Positions 37,610 to 50,645 are shown, numbered from the stretch's first letter. The stretch: 64,000 nt of DNA from Eutrigla gurnardus (GCA_963514095.1 OY741266.1:29398355-29462354), one strand, 5' to 3'. Numbers and translations are program-made. Notes: generated by a model not told the origin, from the letters alone.

Positions 37610-37965
37610 CCGTCCAGAGTTCATGACATCACCCGGAGGTTCTCTGGGAATTTCAGAATAAAAGGCCTCTCCATAATTTAGCAAGCTTTTGCAGTTATAG
37701 CGTTGTGGGTTAAAATAATGGTAGTAATAGTATCGGTAAAAATATTCAAAGTTTAACATTTACATTTTCAATCAAAGGCACTCTAATTGCAATAAAGGCA
37801 GGGTCAAACAAACGCAGGACTTTCAACCAGGCAACCGGTGTTCGGGTCCCAAAGTGTTTTTCACATTTATCTAACCTTACGTTCTTCTTTTTAAGCCCTA
37901 AATAAAAATAAAAGTGGTTTCGTGGCCCCAAACGTAAGCCAGTGTTTTTAAATTCACTTTAACGT
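37610..37965 (+). repeat. dispersed repeat families 3 and 2, second copies
   Basis: Family 3 words (GACATCACCCGGAGGTTCTC, AAGGCCTCTCCATAATTTAG) at 37620-37770 are followed by family 2 words (CAAACAAACGCAGGACTTTC) at 37800-37960. Confidence 0.65.
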
Positions 37966-38199
37966 TAACTACGTGTTTTTTGCGACTGTAGTCGAGCGAC
38001 GATTTTGATCGAGAATTTAATCAAATTTGACACAAATGTCTGATTGGACTCAAACAATCTAAGAATCGGAATCATCAGAAAACAGGGTTTTCCAAGAATT
38101 CATATGCTAATTTTAATAAAAGGCTATTAATAATTTAATTTAATAATGTCCAATGTAACGTATAACATCGGTAATTCACAATGTGATAACCCAACGCCG

Positions 38200-38480
38200 G
38201 AGATCCTCGGCAGTTAATAAGCGTTCCGGAAGGATTATTTTCGGTGCAAGATGGCGCGGGTTTGCCGTTAGAGGTGGGACACCTTTGGAAGTGGCGCACG
38301 GCGTGAGCCTGGCTAGAGGTAGGGATTATTTGGATGTAACACTCAGCGGGTCTCTTGTTAGAAGGGGGGCGTCGTCACAGTCTGTCTCTGTGGTCGATTT
38401 GATTAAGGCCGGCGGGAGGAGCCGGTCCAGCCGTGAACAGGTGCCCCTCACAGCCGAGGCGGGTTCAACCCTTGGTCTCG
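38200..38480 (+). promoter_or_regulatory. GC-rich block with ETS and YY1-type motifs
   Basis: TTCCGGAAGG (38225-38234) and CAAGATGGCGCGG (38247-38259) lie 13 bp apart, in an arrangement typical of TATA-less vertebrate promoters. A 140-codon open frame crosses the block (38183-38605) but has no recognisable domain. A silent or lncRNA promoter is possible. Confidence 0.25.
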
Positions 38481-39269
38481 CTCTCCTCTCCTTGACATTG
38501 TACTTCCTGCTCTTTGTTCTCCCTGAACGTCTATCTCTATTTTTTTTTCACCCCCTCGCCAACCGCCGCCCCTCTCCGCTTCATCCGTCTCGGTTTGTCT
38601 CGTAATCGGTTTGCGGGAATCGAGGCTTCGCATCATGCGGAACCTCGGACTAGAAACGCTTCTCCGACTTTCACTGACCTTCACAAACCAAGCAACCCCC
38701 CCCCTCCCTCCTCCTGCTCGCTTGATCCCTACTTCCTGGGTTTTCACCACCACCCCCCTCTGTCCTGCCCACCTGTCTCGATCAATCCGGCCAAGATCTC
38801 AGACCACTGGATCAAACCACCAAAAATGTTTTCATATGTTATTCACATGCAGCACTTTATGTCTCATCATTTTTTCAACGATGGGTTCGATCATTTCCCG
38901 GACATTTCCTTAAACCCATCGAAACGCTGAAGTCTGGAAACAAGGGACAAACAGACCAGATTATACAAAATGATTGGTTCCAGACCTCTGAATCCTCACC
39001 CGGGGCTCTGATTATTTTTTTCTCATTTATTCATAAAAGTCCAATATTGTGCTAATTCACTTTTTTCTCCCGGCAAAGTTATGGAGCCAATCAGAGTTTG
39101 TAGGTCATCCTCTCCAGTGCTAGACCGGCTGATTTCATGAGATTGAAGCTGCTCTATACCTGTTGTTTAAGTTGATCCTAGAAATAATATTAATATTTAG
39201 TTACTTTATTAGTTATGAAGTTACCTTCTTTAACAGGGCTTCCACTATTAGGCCTAATTGGATGCAATG

Positions 39270-39410
39270 TTAAATAACTATTTTCCTCATAGACGTCCAT
39301 GCATTCAGACTTCTTTTTGCAACCAGAGGAGTCGCCCCCTGATGGCTACTAGAGAGATTGCACTTCTGCATTGGCTTCACTTTTCTGAACCGGATCAGAA
39401 ACGTCACTAA
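39270..39410 (-). repeat. dispersed repeat family 1, copy D (left end, diverged)
   Basis: CAACCAGAGGAGTCGCCCCC followed by TGATGGCTACTAGAGAGA and CTGCATTGGCTTCACTTTTC; one unit only, with the CTCF-like core altered. Confidence 0.8.
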
Positions 39411-40002
39411 ACTCGTTAAATCATACAAAAATCAGAGGCTTGATGGCTGTAGTCTTATTACTGATGAATTACTGTGAAATTAAATGTTGGCGTTCATTGC
39501 AGCGGCAAACTGTGTGCACACAACAATAGGGAATACGGTAAGTTAAAGTCGAACCAGGAAGTCGGCCTGTAAGCTGTGATGGATGTTTTCGTAAGTCGAA
39601 TGGCGACTCAGCGATGTTCCCACGACTCAGCGAATTATTCGGTGTTTTTCAATGACGAGAAAAAGTCACGCTACTAAAATAAACCAGAAACCGTCCTTAA
39701 AGGTCTGAGCCTGTCTCCTTAACGCTGTATCAGACAGCTGTTCCCCGGGGGGGGGGGGGGCGAACAAGGGAGTGATGGACGCAGAGAGAGAGCTCACTTC
39801 TTCAGCGGCAGCAATTAACCCCTCGTTCCTCTGGGGAACCATTAGAACGTGGAATAGCCTTTAAAATTGCATATGGCTGCAATTAGGGGCAGAAAGTGAT
39901 GAAATGATTTGGCTTAAATTTTTTCTGGATACTTTTTTTTTTTTTTTTTTAGAAAATCACCCTTTTTATAGCATCATAAATTGGAATTAAAAGAGCAAAG
40001 TG

Positions 40003-40600
40003 CTTCTCGTCTCCTCCGTCACTCGTCTCCTCTTCTTTCCTCCTCCTGTACCTCCTTTTTCCTCATCTCCTCACCTCTTATTTCCTCTTTTCTATCCTCC
40101 TTTCTCATCTCCTCACCTCTTATTTCCTCTTTTCTATCCTCCTTTCTCATCTCCTCTCCCCAGTCGTCGTTTCCTCATTTCCTCCCCTTCTCTCCCACTT
40201 TCTTTCCTCTTTCCTCTTTCCTCCCAGCTCATCTCCCCTCTAGTCATTTCTCCTCCTCTCCTCCTCCTCTCTTTCCTTATTTCCTCACCCCTGTCTCCTC
40301 TCCTTTCCACTCATCCTTCTTTACCTTCTTACTCTTTACCTCCTTTTCTCCCCCTTTGCTGTCTCTCCTCTCCCCCTTTGCTCATCTCGGTTCCTCTCCT
40401 CACCCCTCGCTCCTCCCTCGTCTCCTTTGGTCACATCTCTTGCCTCCTTCCCTTATTTCTCTCCTCAACACTCACCCCATTCTCTCTCCTCTCCCTCCTC
40501 ATCTCTTCTGCTCCTCCCATTTCTCATCTCCTCTTCGTTATATTCTTCTCTCTCCTCTCGACTCCCCCCCTCCTCCCCCCCTGCTCCTCCCTGCAATAAC
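40003..40600 (+). repeat. 600-bp polypyrimidine (CT-rich) tract
   Basis: Nearly pure C/T on the + strand, with a 42-bp unit (CTCATCTCCTCACCTCTTAT and onward) repeated twice near 40055-40150. The long Ser/Leu/Pro open frames across it are products of composition. Confidence 0.9.
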
Positions 40601-40920
40601 AGAAGGAGATGGCTTAAGCATCTGTGTCATCAGTGCAGATTAATGTTCTAATAATATTCACAGATGTCATTTCAAAATTCTCCATTTGTTTATTCTTCTT
40701 TTGCCTCCCTGTCGCTTCTCGCCTCCCTTCTTTCTTTCTGTCTCTCGTCAATGAAACACAGGAGTAATCACGGCCTCATCACGGACTTCAAAGCAGCCAC
40801 TTAAGAGCGCCGCCATCTCCTTCGAGTGTGACACAGTCGCCTCTCCGGCAGCGCTGTTCTTGAATCATTCTTAATCGGGATAATTACACATGAGAGGAAC
40901 CAAATGAGCGAAGGGTTGAG
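40600..40920. promoter_or_regulatory. candidate non-coding regulatory block
   Basis: GCAGATTAATGTTCTAATAA, GGAGTAATCACGGCCTCATC and TCTTAATCGGGATAATTACA lie in unique sequence between the CT tract and a GGA-rich stretch. Confidence 0.3.
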
Positions 40921-41057
40921 GAGGGGGGAGGGAGGGGGGGAGGCATGGAGGCCCTTCCTGACACGTTTATTCATTTGCTTATTATTTTTGCTGCTGTAGC
41001 TTGTTTGTTTACTCATTAAGGATAATCCAATTAAAGCACTTAAGAGCAGCTTAAGAA

Positions 41058-41059
<2 letters not shown>

Positions 41060-41126
<67 letters not shown>
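41060..41126. repeat. (CA)n microsatellite
   Basis: 67 bp of CA. Confidence 0.95.
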
Positions 41127-41130
<4 letters not shown>

Positions 41131-41776
41131 GAGCTGGTCTGGTCTTGGAGGGAGGACAGGTTGCGTTGGGGTCTAACCCCTCCCCGCCACTACAAACAGG
41201 GCTTCCAGAAAGCGTGCCAGGGGCTCGGGGCGCCGAGACCATAACATGCCTCCATGGCGGCTCCGCCTTGGCTCCGGAGCTGGTCATCTCCCCCCCCAGC
41301 TCCCCCCCCAGCTCCCCCCCCTCCCCGCTCCGCGGCGCTTTCCTGACGCGTGTTGGCTGACTGGTCCACTTGTGCACATATGCCCACTTACACTGTGTTC
41401 CCTCTCTAATTAGCTGCTCTTGTCTACGGCGGCGTGCCGGCTTTGTTGAAACATCGCTTTCCTGGCGTGTTCTCGTCTTGTAGAAGTGAATCCTCCTCCT
41501 CCACGACGAGGCGGCCTCACCAATCCCCTGCCTGGCGTGGGTGGGGGGGGTGTGTGTGTGTGGGGGGGGGGGGGGTGCAAACAAGCAATGATGATCTGTT
41601 AGGGGCAGGGATGCTCTGGTTACCTTGGTAACCTGAGGGGTGGTGAAATGCCCCTTTACCTCACTTTTTGTTGGGGTTTTTTCCCCCCCGGCGAGTCATT
41701 TAATTCGATCCTGCGATTCCTGATTTCATTACTCTCCAACCGAATCAACTGTTATCTTTCTTGTTAATTCTTCTTC

Positions 41777-41976
41777 NNNNNNNNNNNNNNNNNNNNNNNN
41801 NNNNNNNNNNNNNNNNNNNNNNNNNNNNNNNNNNNNNNNNNNNNNNNNNNNNNNNNNNNNNNNNNNNNNNNNNNNNNNNNNNNNNNNNNNNNNNNNNNNN
41901 NNNNNNNNNNNNNNNNNNNNNNNNNNNNNNNNNNNNNNNNNNNNNNNNNNNNNNNNNNNNNNNNNNNNNNNNNNNN
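41777..41976. other. assembly gap, 200 N
   Basis: Exactly 200 undetermined bases, a round number that suggests a sized or default gap. The upstream flank has G runs at 41541-41575. Confidence 0.99.
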
Positions 41977-42065
41977 GCAGTGTTTTTTTTTCTTCTTCCC
42001 TGCAGCCGCCGCTCTCAACGTCTCATCAGGAGAAAGCCTTCTTACCCAACATGCTTATCTCTCTC

Positions 42066-42066
<1 letters not shown>

Positions 42067-42147
<81 letters not shown>

Positions 42148-42242
42148 TGTGTGTGTGTAAACCCCCTTACATGTGATAATGACAGCTGTAATGCCCGTCT
42201 GATATCTCCTCAGCTCTGGGACTTCAGTTGCATGTCTTGTAT

Positions 42243-42278
<36 letters not shown>

Positions 42279-42308
42279 TTGTGTGTGTGTGTGTGTGTGT
42301 ATTTGTGT
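42067..42308. repeat. two (TG)n blocks
   Basis: TG with TTG/TCTG/TATG interruptions at 42067-42158 and 42247-42308. Confidence 0.9.
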
Positions 42309-42385
42309 ACAAGGACCTGAAAATGCACTTGGGATAGACATGCTTTAAACGCTCTTTGTGTGAATGCAGGGACGGGATAATCTTT

Positions 42386-42506
<121 letters not shown>

Positions 42507-42509
42507 TAT

Positions 42510-43595
42510 GAAGGTGTTGGGGATGAGATCTCCAATTATCACACTTTAATACCTTTTTTCCTGTTCACACATAAACACCTCAGAGTGGAGAGGAGAGTCG
42601 GGGAAGAAGTGAAAATATGGTGAGAGTCCGAAAAAAGAAAAAAAACTTTTATTCCGGAACCTTTTGTCGGTGCTGAACGCCAATAAATGGTACCGTGAAT
42701 TTCAAAATAAAAGCGGGAACTATACGAGTGGCTTGTTGTGGTTGGTCCCAATAAAATGGTTTGCATGTTACGGGAAAGGTTGGCAAGTGTCTGTTCTTCT
42801 GGCAGACTGGGCTTTTTGGGAGGGAGGGGCAGGAGCTCAAACAGAGCGATGCTTAGATGAGCTGCTGAAGCACAGCCTGATGGGAGGATAAAGCGTTTTT
42901 TTGGGGGGTAAAGCATGCATGTAAACAGGTTCTAACCTGAAATACCAGAAAAGGAACATAAAAATTCAGATTAGGGAGCTTCCGTAATGCTGTTTCATAA
43001 ATCGAGGGACGACTCAGCCTGTAAGGAGCAATTTGATTGGTTAACGCCTTTTATTGTGACGCAAAAGCTCCAAAAAAATCCAAATCAAGTGCCTTGTTTT
43101 TTATTTGTGTAGTTTATATTCATTACAAATACGAGTCTGCACCCGTTGTGTGACGCCTTAAAATGTACTCAAGATTCCCAGAGAATACACTGTATATTCC
43201 TGACAACTTTCATGATGAACACATGAACCGGTGTCTATAAACATATAAACACATGCATAGTCCTCCCTCTTATGGAGCTACATCACCCCCCCCCTCTCTC
43301 TCTCTCCCTCCTTTTGATCGTCCAGTATCTGCTGCATCAGCAAGGTGCCATGCAGCACGATGACATCATCTAACGGAGACCAGCGTGAGATGACTGACGC
43401 TATCCTCGGCCTGTCAGTCATCATCAACGCACTCTAGGAAAGCTGTGTTTATCTGCAGCTGTGACGGACTGAGTGTGTGTGTGTGGTGGCATGCGTTGCA
43501 CGTCTGTTTGCTCTTTTATGTTTGCGAGGACCAGCTGTTTATAGTTAAACCATCCCAAGTAAATCTCAACCAGGCAGCAATCTTTGGTCCTTAAT
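42510..43595. other. intergenic, no gene seen
   Basis: No exon recognised. C-rich and CT-rich runs lie at 43285-43312. Confidence 0.5.
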
Positions 43596-43599
43596 AGTG

Positions 43600-44200
43600 A
43601 AGCCAATGCTGAAGTAGCTTAAACTGTCACTCTCTCTGCTGGCCACCAGGGGGCGACTCCTCTCTGGTTGTATAGAAGTCTATGAGAAAATGGTCCTACT
43701 TCTCTCTGCTGGCCACCAGGGGGCGACTCCTCTCTGGTTGTATAGAAGTCTATGAGAAAATGGTCCTACTTCTCTCTGCTGGCCACCAGGGGGCGACTCC
43801 TCTCTGCTTGTATAGAAGTCTATGAGAAAATGGTCCTACTTCTCTCTGCTGGCCACCAGGGGGCGACTCCTCTCTGGTTGTATAGAAGTATATGAGAAAA
43901 TGGTCCTACTTCTCTCTGCTGGCCACCAGGGGGCGACTCCTCTCTGGTTGTATAGAAGTCTATGAGAAAATGGTCCTACTTCTCTCTGCTGGCCACCAGG
44001 GGGCGACTCCTCTCTGGTTGTATAGAAGTCTATGAGAAAATGGTCCTACTTCTCTCTGCTGGCCACCAGGGGGCGACTCCTCTCTGGTTGTATAGAAGTC
44101 TATGAGAAAATGGTCCTACTTCTCTCTTGATGTTTTATCTCAGTAAACATTGTAAACATGAGTTTATGGTCTCAATCTCTAGTTTCAAGTCTTCTTCTTA
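43600..44200 (+). repeat. dispersed repeat family 1, copy E: seven 70-bp units
   Basis: GTGAAGCCAATGCTGAAGTA begins the copy. The core CCACCAGGGGGCG then recurs at 43643, 43713, 43783, 43853, 43923, 43993 and 44063, exactly 70 bp apart, followed by AGTAAACATTGTAAACATGA and the family tail. Units are nearly identical (single changes at 43807 and 43890). Confidence 0.97.
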
Positions 44201-44917
44201 GTGGAAGTAAAAACGCTGTTAATCAACAATACCTGTTTAAACTGTAGAATAATAAATTATTAAATAAAATGTAATTAAATATATGATTCCAATATGCTAA
44301 CAGGAGTTTAGCTGTGTTTTAATAATAACAGATAATAAATACATTTATTTTCTGACATTTCTGTGTAACTCAACAGGTATGTTCTCTGAAATCGACATTT
44401 TTGTGTATTTAAAATAAAAACTCATCTTAACTTCTGCTGGTCACAGAGGACTCACTCATAGTTTGTTACCTGCTCATCTGTGCTAATTTGAAATTCTCGC
44501 TCCAGCTTTTGGTTTGATTGCAGGATTAATATTCCAGCAGGTAAATATATAGATTTGGCTGCGTGAACAGGATATCTGTGTGTATGCAGACGCGATCGAC
44601 TGCAGATTATCATAGATTATTATAGATTATTATAGATTATTATAGACGGTTGTTGGAGACGTGAGATTATCTGACTATGAATGTGTCATTATCAGCTCTG
44701 CCACCAACCTGGTGGCCTCATGAAATGTGAATTTCTCAAATTGTGAAATGATTTATACTGCTGTAAGTTTGTATAGGGGTCAGTATTTGTAGTATTTGTT
44801 ACTTTGGTTTATTATTTCTTTGAAAGAAGATTCAGATAGAAAGTCACTGAATGGATCCTTTGAAACCGTTAAAGGGAATTTTCTGCTCGTGTGTTTGTAC
44901 GGTTCTGTATGTTTTTA

Positions 44918-44964
<47 letters not shown>

Positions 44965-45200
44965 GGTTGGACGAGCGTCACAGGCTCATGAGCTGGCTGT
45001 GATCCCTGCTGGTGTGTACAGTTTGCACATGCTACAGTGTGTGTGTCAGCGTCGACGTGTGTGTACATTCGCGTTGACCCAGAATGTTGTGTTTTTTTTT
45101 CCTCCAGAGAAACGATTGGAGCTGAAACGTAGACGGGGTGGCCGGGCGTCCCGCAGGGTCTGTGGCCCGGAGAACGTTCCAGATCTGTGAGGATGCACCA
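44200..45200. other. intergenic, no gene seen
   Basis: AT-rich. A short AGATTATTATAG array lies at 44608-44645, and a TG array at 44922-44959. Confidence 0.5.
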
Positions 45201-45207
45201 TCCGTAG

Positions 45208-45328
<121 letters not shown>

Positions 45329-45410
45329 ATCTCACTGATTAGCCTGACTGGCTGCTTATTCATGTACTGGTTAATGATGTTCCCAGAGCAACACAGACAC
45401 ACAGACTGTG

Positions 45411-46163
45411 GGGGGGGGGAGGAGGAGGAGGAGGAAGAAGAGGAGGAAGAGGAGGAGGAAGAAGAAGAGGAGGAGGAGAAGGAAGAAGAAGAGGAGGAGG
45501 AGGAAGAAGAGGAGGAGGAGGAAGAAGAGGAGGAGGAGGAAGAAGAGGAGGAGGAGGAGAAGGAAGAAGAGGAGGAGGAGGAGGAGGAGGAAGAAGAATA
45601 GGAGGAGGAGGAGGAAGAAGAGGAGGAGGAGGAAGAAGAACAGGAAGAGGAGGAAGAGGAGGAGGAGGAGGAAGAAGAGGAGGAGGAGGAGGAGAAGGAA
45701 GAAGAGGAGGAGGAGGAGTAGGAGGAAGAAGAAGAGGAGGAGGAGGAGAAGGAGGAGAAGGAAGAAGAGGAGTAGGAGTAGGGGGAAGAAGAAGAGGAGG
45801 AGGAGGAAGAGGAGGAGGAGTAGGAGGAAGAAGAGGAGGAGGAGCAGGAAGAAGAAGAGGAGGAGGAGGAAGAAGAAGAAGAGGAGGAGGAGGAGAAGGA
45901 AGAAGAGGAGGAGGAGGAAGAAGAACAGGAGGAGGAGGAAGAGGAGGAAGAGGAGGAAGAGGAGGAGGAGGAGGAGGAAGAAGAAGAGGAGGAGGAGTAG
46001 GGGGAAGAAGAAGAAGAGGAGGAGGAGTAGGAGGGGGAAGAGAAGGAGGAGGAAGAGGAGGAAGAGGAGGAGGAAGAGGAGGAAGAGGAGGAAGAGGAGG
46101 AGGATGAAGAAGAGGAGGAGGATGAAGAGGAGGAGGAAGAGGAGGAGGATGAAGAAGAGGAAT
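45411..46163 (+). repeat. 750-bp polypurine GGA/GAA tract
   Basis: Over 750 bp of G and A on the + strand, broken only by a few T and C. It is built of GAGGAGGAGGAAGAAGAGG-type blocks with mirror symmetry. The Glu, Lys/Arg and Pro-rich open frames on both strands are artefacts of the repeat. Confidence 0.97.
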
Positions 46164-46169
46164 AATTGA

Positions 46170-47572
46170 CAGTAATAATCGAGGGAAAGAAAGAGAATGC
46201 ATGTTTCCCTTTAATTCACCCAAAAGCAAATGACGATTTTTGATTCCATTTCTTATTTTGGGGACAAATAAAACAAAATTACAAATAATTAAATAATATT
46301 AATAATGATTTAACAGATGACTGTTCTTTAAAATCAAGAGCCTCCAACCGATTTTTGAAATAAACGTGAATATCTAACGTTTTCAATGCTGCACAGATTA
46401 GTGGAACAAAAGTAAGATTTTCCATCTTAAAACTGTTTGCATTCAAGAGAAATAAATAAAACAAGTTATTTTAAAGATGGAGGAGTAAAAAAATGATGAA
46501 TTTAAAGTCATGCAATACTAAATAAAACGTGAAATTAGGGGAACATGTATGGACGATAAACGTGATATTTTAAATGTATATATAATATAAAGTGCTACTT
46601 AATTTAGCAATATTTAGCTAGAAGAAAACGTTTATACCTTCATCATTTCATGCTTTACACTCAAAAATCGTGAAATCTTAAACACAAAACAGTATTTAAA
46701 GTCAAATCTATTCATGAAGAAAAATAAAAGATACGCTACTGAATGTGAGAGTAACGTCACTCCAACGACGTGAAGCCTGAACTCTATATCATAGTTGAAT
46801 AAACACGTTAGATTCATATGCAATACTTCAATAAATTATACATTTTCCTGCCGTGGGACTAATAAAGGATTATCTCAACGAACAAAGTTCAATCAATTTA
46901 ACAATTTAATCAAACAGTTATTTAATCTATTCACGCTGACTCAACATGATGGAAACGCATTGTGTTAAATTTGACCCCCTCACGTTGAACTTATAAAATA
47001 AAATTAGACGGAAAATTTACATGTCATTGAAATTCTCCATGTCGACGTTTTTTGGGTGTAATTATTTTTCTTGTAGGAATAGTCCGATCATCGGTATTAA
47101 ACCAAGCTGTTTAACAAAGTAAAAGCACAGAAGTATTTGTTAAATATATCAGTGTCGTGATATATTAATCTTTTTATTGAATTCATTATAAGTGAAGCTG
47201 CTGAGCTGGAGCCAAAAAGGTGCTACATCACTTCCTGTTGCAGCAGCGTGTCATATTTATACTTATAGTTATATATAAGACAGCAGGAGAATAAAAACGA
47301 CGACGCTGAAGAATGAAGTACTTTGTGTTTTTATACTTCATATTTGCCTCTTTGGTTTGCAGTTACGAACGTTTTCTGACTATCTTTAGGATAGCCATTT
47401 GAAAACATCTGTTTGTGTATATATATATATATATATATACACATGTATATTATCTTTGCTTGACGGATTAAAGGGATATTCCGCCTGTTTTTGCTGTGCG
47501 GAGACTCTGCTGCCTTTGATTGCGTGTTACCTCTTATTGTTTAAGTCCTCCTGGGCGTTATAATCCACAGTT

Positions 47573-47575
<3 letters not shown>
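46170..47575. other. AT-rich intergenic, no gene seen
   Basis: A clear drop in GC content. An (AT)n palindrome lies at 47417-47442 flanked by TGTG and CACA. No exon recognised. Confidence 0.6.
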
Positions 47576-47618
<43 letters not shown>

Positions 47619-48188
47619 ACATGTTTGTCCGTCTACATGGGTGTGTATCAGCTGGTGTGTGTGTGTGTGTGTGTGTGTGTGTTGCTGTATAGTCCCTCGG
47701 TGGCTGTTCCCCTGCTGTAGACGCCTGTTCTGGCGATAGCATTGTCTCCATGTCCAAAGACCTGCCGGCTGCCCTATTCCACCACGTCTTTATCATGCTA
47801 ATACAGAGGGGGGAGGGGGGGAGGAGGGGGGGAGGGAGGGAGGGATGGCTCGGCAAACAGAGAGAGGAAAGGGAGTAATCTTTCCCCCCTTTTCCTCTCT
47901 CCGTCCTCGTCCTGTTCATTCTCACCACCTCCTCTGTTCTCCCTTCTCCCTCCCCCTTTACTTCCCTTTCTTCTCGTCCCCACACCCTCTTCATCTGCCG
48001 CTTTCTTATCTCTCCCCCCCCCCCCCCCCCCTTTACTTCTTTGATAATCCCTCCGAACATTGTCTTCATAATTACACACAACAATGATTCCCATCCTTGC
48101 AAGAGAAAATGTGCGCCCGTGCTCGGAGAATATTTCATAGACGAAGATTCAGTGTGTGAATTAATAACTTGGGGTCTCTGGTATGAGG

Positions 48189-48293
<105 letters not shown>

Positions 48294-49044
48294 AAGGGGG
48301 GGGGGGGGAGCACATGGAGCCCAGTGTTGTTTTAACACGACTGTTACATTATGCATGCTGACAGCCCTGCCTGTCCCCATTAAAGGCCCATCTTGTTTCC
48401 CCATTATATCTGGTTTCTCTGTTAATAGAGCTCTTTGTGTGGCACTTCCCTTTTATACCGGCGGTTGTTACAACAGAAAGGTCAGCGTCGGTACAACCTG
48501 CCACGCCGCCGCCGCTACACACGCCGCCGCTACACACGCCGGATGATGACAACATGTTCAGGTCATCACAGGAGGCGTGTTCTTGTTTTGTGCTTCTTGG
48601 ATTTTCCTTCTTTTCGTCATGTGTTAAAGCTGTAGGTAATAACTTTATTATAGGGCTAATTAACAATGTATAACTGCTTTTAAAGCTTAGTTACGTTTTG
48701 ATTGTGCAAAATCCACTCTTCCTCCTCCTGGATGGAAACTCAAAAGATGTCTTTGGCCTAAATTGGTCTCTAGTTGGTGTGGAGATTTCGGTAGATAAAA
48801 TACGTGTTTGCATTTTCCTCTCATTTGAATCTGGGGGCGCCAACGCAGGAACTTCTGCAACAAAAATTATAAAAATAAAGCACAGGGTGGAGAAGAGATG
48901 GCAGAAGTAATGATAAAAACTGGCGCAGTATTTTGGTGAATGATAAGCTCTCAAACTCACGATAATGGCCAATGCTTTGCCTAACCAAACTCCTCCTCCA
49001 CCCAGACATCAGCGGACTCCTTTGAAACGTATTTGCGGTGCGTC

Positions 49045-49250
49045 TAAACTGGAGATTAAAATCATGAACTCATGTTTGCGATGTTTACTGAGATCATAAA
49101 TCAAGTGCGAAGGTAATTTTGAAGACTTTTATGCAATCAGACTTCTTTTTACAACCAGAGGCGTTGCCCCCTGGTGGCCAGCACAGAGAATGCAAGTTTA
49201 AGGCACTTCAGCATTGGCTTTACTTTTCAGAACCGGAGGTTTCAACACAC
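49045..49250 (-). repeat. dispersed repeat family 1, copy F (single unit)
   Basis: Reversed order: AACTCATGTTTGCGATGTTT, ACAACCAGAGGCGTTGCCCC, CTGGTGGCCAGCACAGAGAA, GCACTTCAGCATTGGCTTTA. Only one unit, with the TTGCAAAAAG-type flank rather than the TTGTATAG of the amplified copies. Confidence 0.85.
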
Positions 49251-49896
49251 TCAAGTGCTTTAAATTGCCAAAACAAATCCTTAAAATATGAATCATGCTT
49301 TTGTTGCCTTGAGCGCATATTAATGACAAAACAAACCCACCAAAAAAACAAATGATACGTGTTGACAATGAAGAGTTTTCTGATAAATTGAAAATGAACG
49401 TTTTCCACTTATCTTCTTGAAAAGAGTTACAGATCGTCCAGAGCCAAATCCATTCTTTAAGATTTGCACGAGCAGACTAAACCCGTTATCAATCATTCAC
49501 TTAGCGTCCCGCTTACAGCCCTATTGGCTGATTATTAATTGAACAACTTATGACCCTTTTTTTTATTAATGATTTGTCTTCCAACGATACATCAAAAACC
49601 CCGCTGTTAAATAAGCGCTTCCCTCATCTCGTCGGTCAGAGGCCGAACGGATAAAAATACTACAGGTTGAGTTGAACCACGTCCATGAATCTTTATTTTA
49701 GTACCCATAATTCTGTGGGTTTGAGGCACATCTTCATCCAGATCCTGCCCCAGCTAGAAAAAAAGATGCACATGTGTGTGTGTGATTATATTTGCATCGC
49801 ATCCATCACGCGGTTTAACGTAGCTACTACTTAGAAATCCTCCATCATCACAAACGCTGCGGAACGACTTCATTATAATAACGGCAGGAAATAATA

Positions 49897-49899
<3 letters not shown>

Positions 49900-49973
<74 letters not shown>

Positions 49974-50005
49974 GGTACCTTTTTGAGCCCCCCCCCCCCC
50001 CCCCT
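49900..50005. repeat. (CT)n plus poly-C
   Basis: About 70 bp of CT at 49900-49970, then C17 at 49988-50003. Confidence 0.95.
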
Positions 50006-50200
50006 CGTCTGAGTCCGCCGTGTGCAGGCCTCTGCCAGTGATCCATGGATGGTAATGGCCATTCCTGCTGCTCCCACAGCACACGCCATTACTGCTGGAA
50101 CACCCAGACGGAGGGCGACAGACGGGGAAGCGGAGAGGGAGAAGAGTGAGAGAGACGGAACGAGGGAAGATTTTTGGGTTTTCATGACATCGAGGCATAG

Positions 50201-50241
<41 letters not shown>

Positions 50242-50370
50242 GATTTTCACGGTGAGGATTAGAGAGGACCAGGTAAGATATCTTGTTTCCTGTGACCTGC
50301 TCATCCTGAGGTTTCCCACACTCATCACTTCACTCCATCACATCCTTCTTACTAAGATATAAAACATATA

Positions 50371-50456
<86 letters not shown>

Positions 50457-50472
50457 CTCACACACACACACA
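50371..50472. repeat. (CA)n microsatellite
   Basis: 82 bp of CA, then CTCTCT and a short CA run. Confidence 0.95.
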
Positions 50473-50552
50473 AGGTTATATCACACACTTCCCATACCTT
50501 TAAATGTTGCCGAGCTGTAAATCAAATATCTCATTCATACTCTCACTTTCAG

Positions 50553-50554
<2 letters not shown>

Positions 50555-50645
<91 letters not shown>
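50555..50645. repeat. compound (CT)n(GT)n microsatellite
   Basis: CT to 50605, switching directly to GT to 50645. A CA array at 50846-50899 follows. Confidence 0.95.

Noticed and set aside
38183..38605. 140-codon + strand open frame over the GC-rich block
   Set aside because: Higher GC content raises chance open frames; no domain recognised. Kept only as a possible promoter region.
39981..40651. 220-codon and 199-codon Ser/Leu/Pro open frames
   Set aside because: Product of a 600-bp CT-rich tract; no start context, domain or splice evidence.
45408..46229. Long Lys/Arg-, Glu- and Pro-rich open frames on both strands (up to 289 residues)
   Set aside because: They are translations of the GGA/GAA polypurine repeat, open in several frames only because stops are rare in such sequence.
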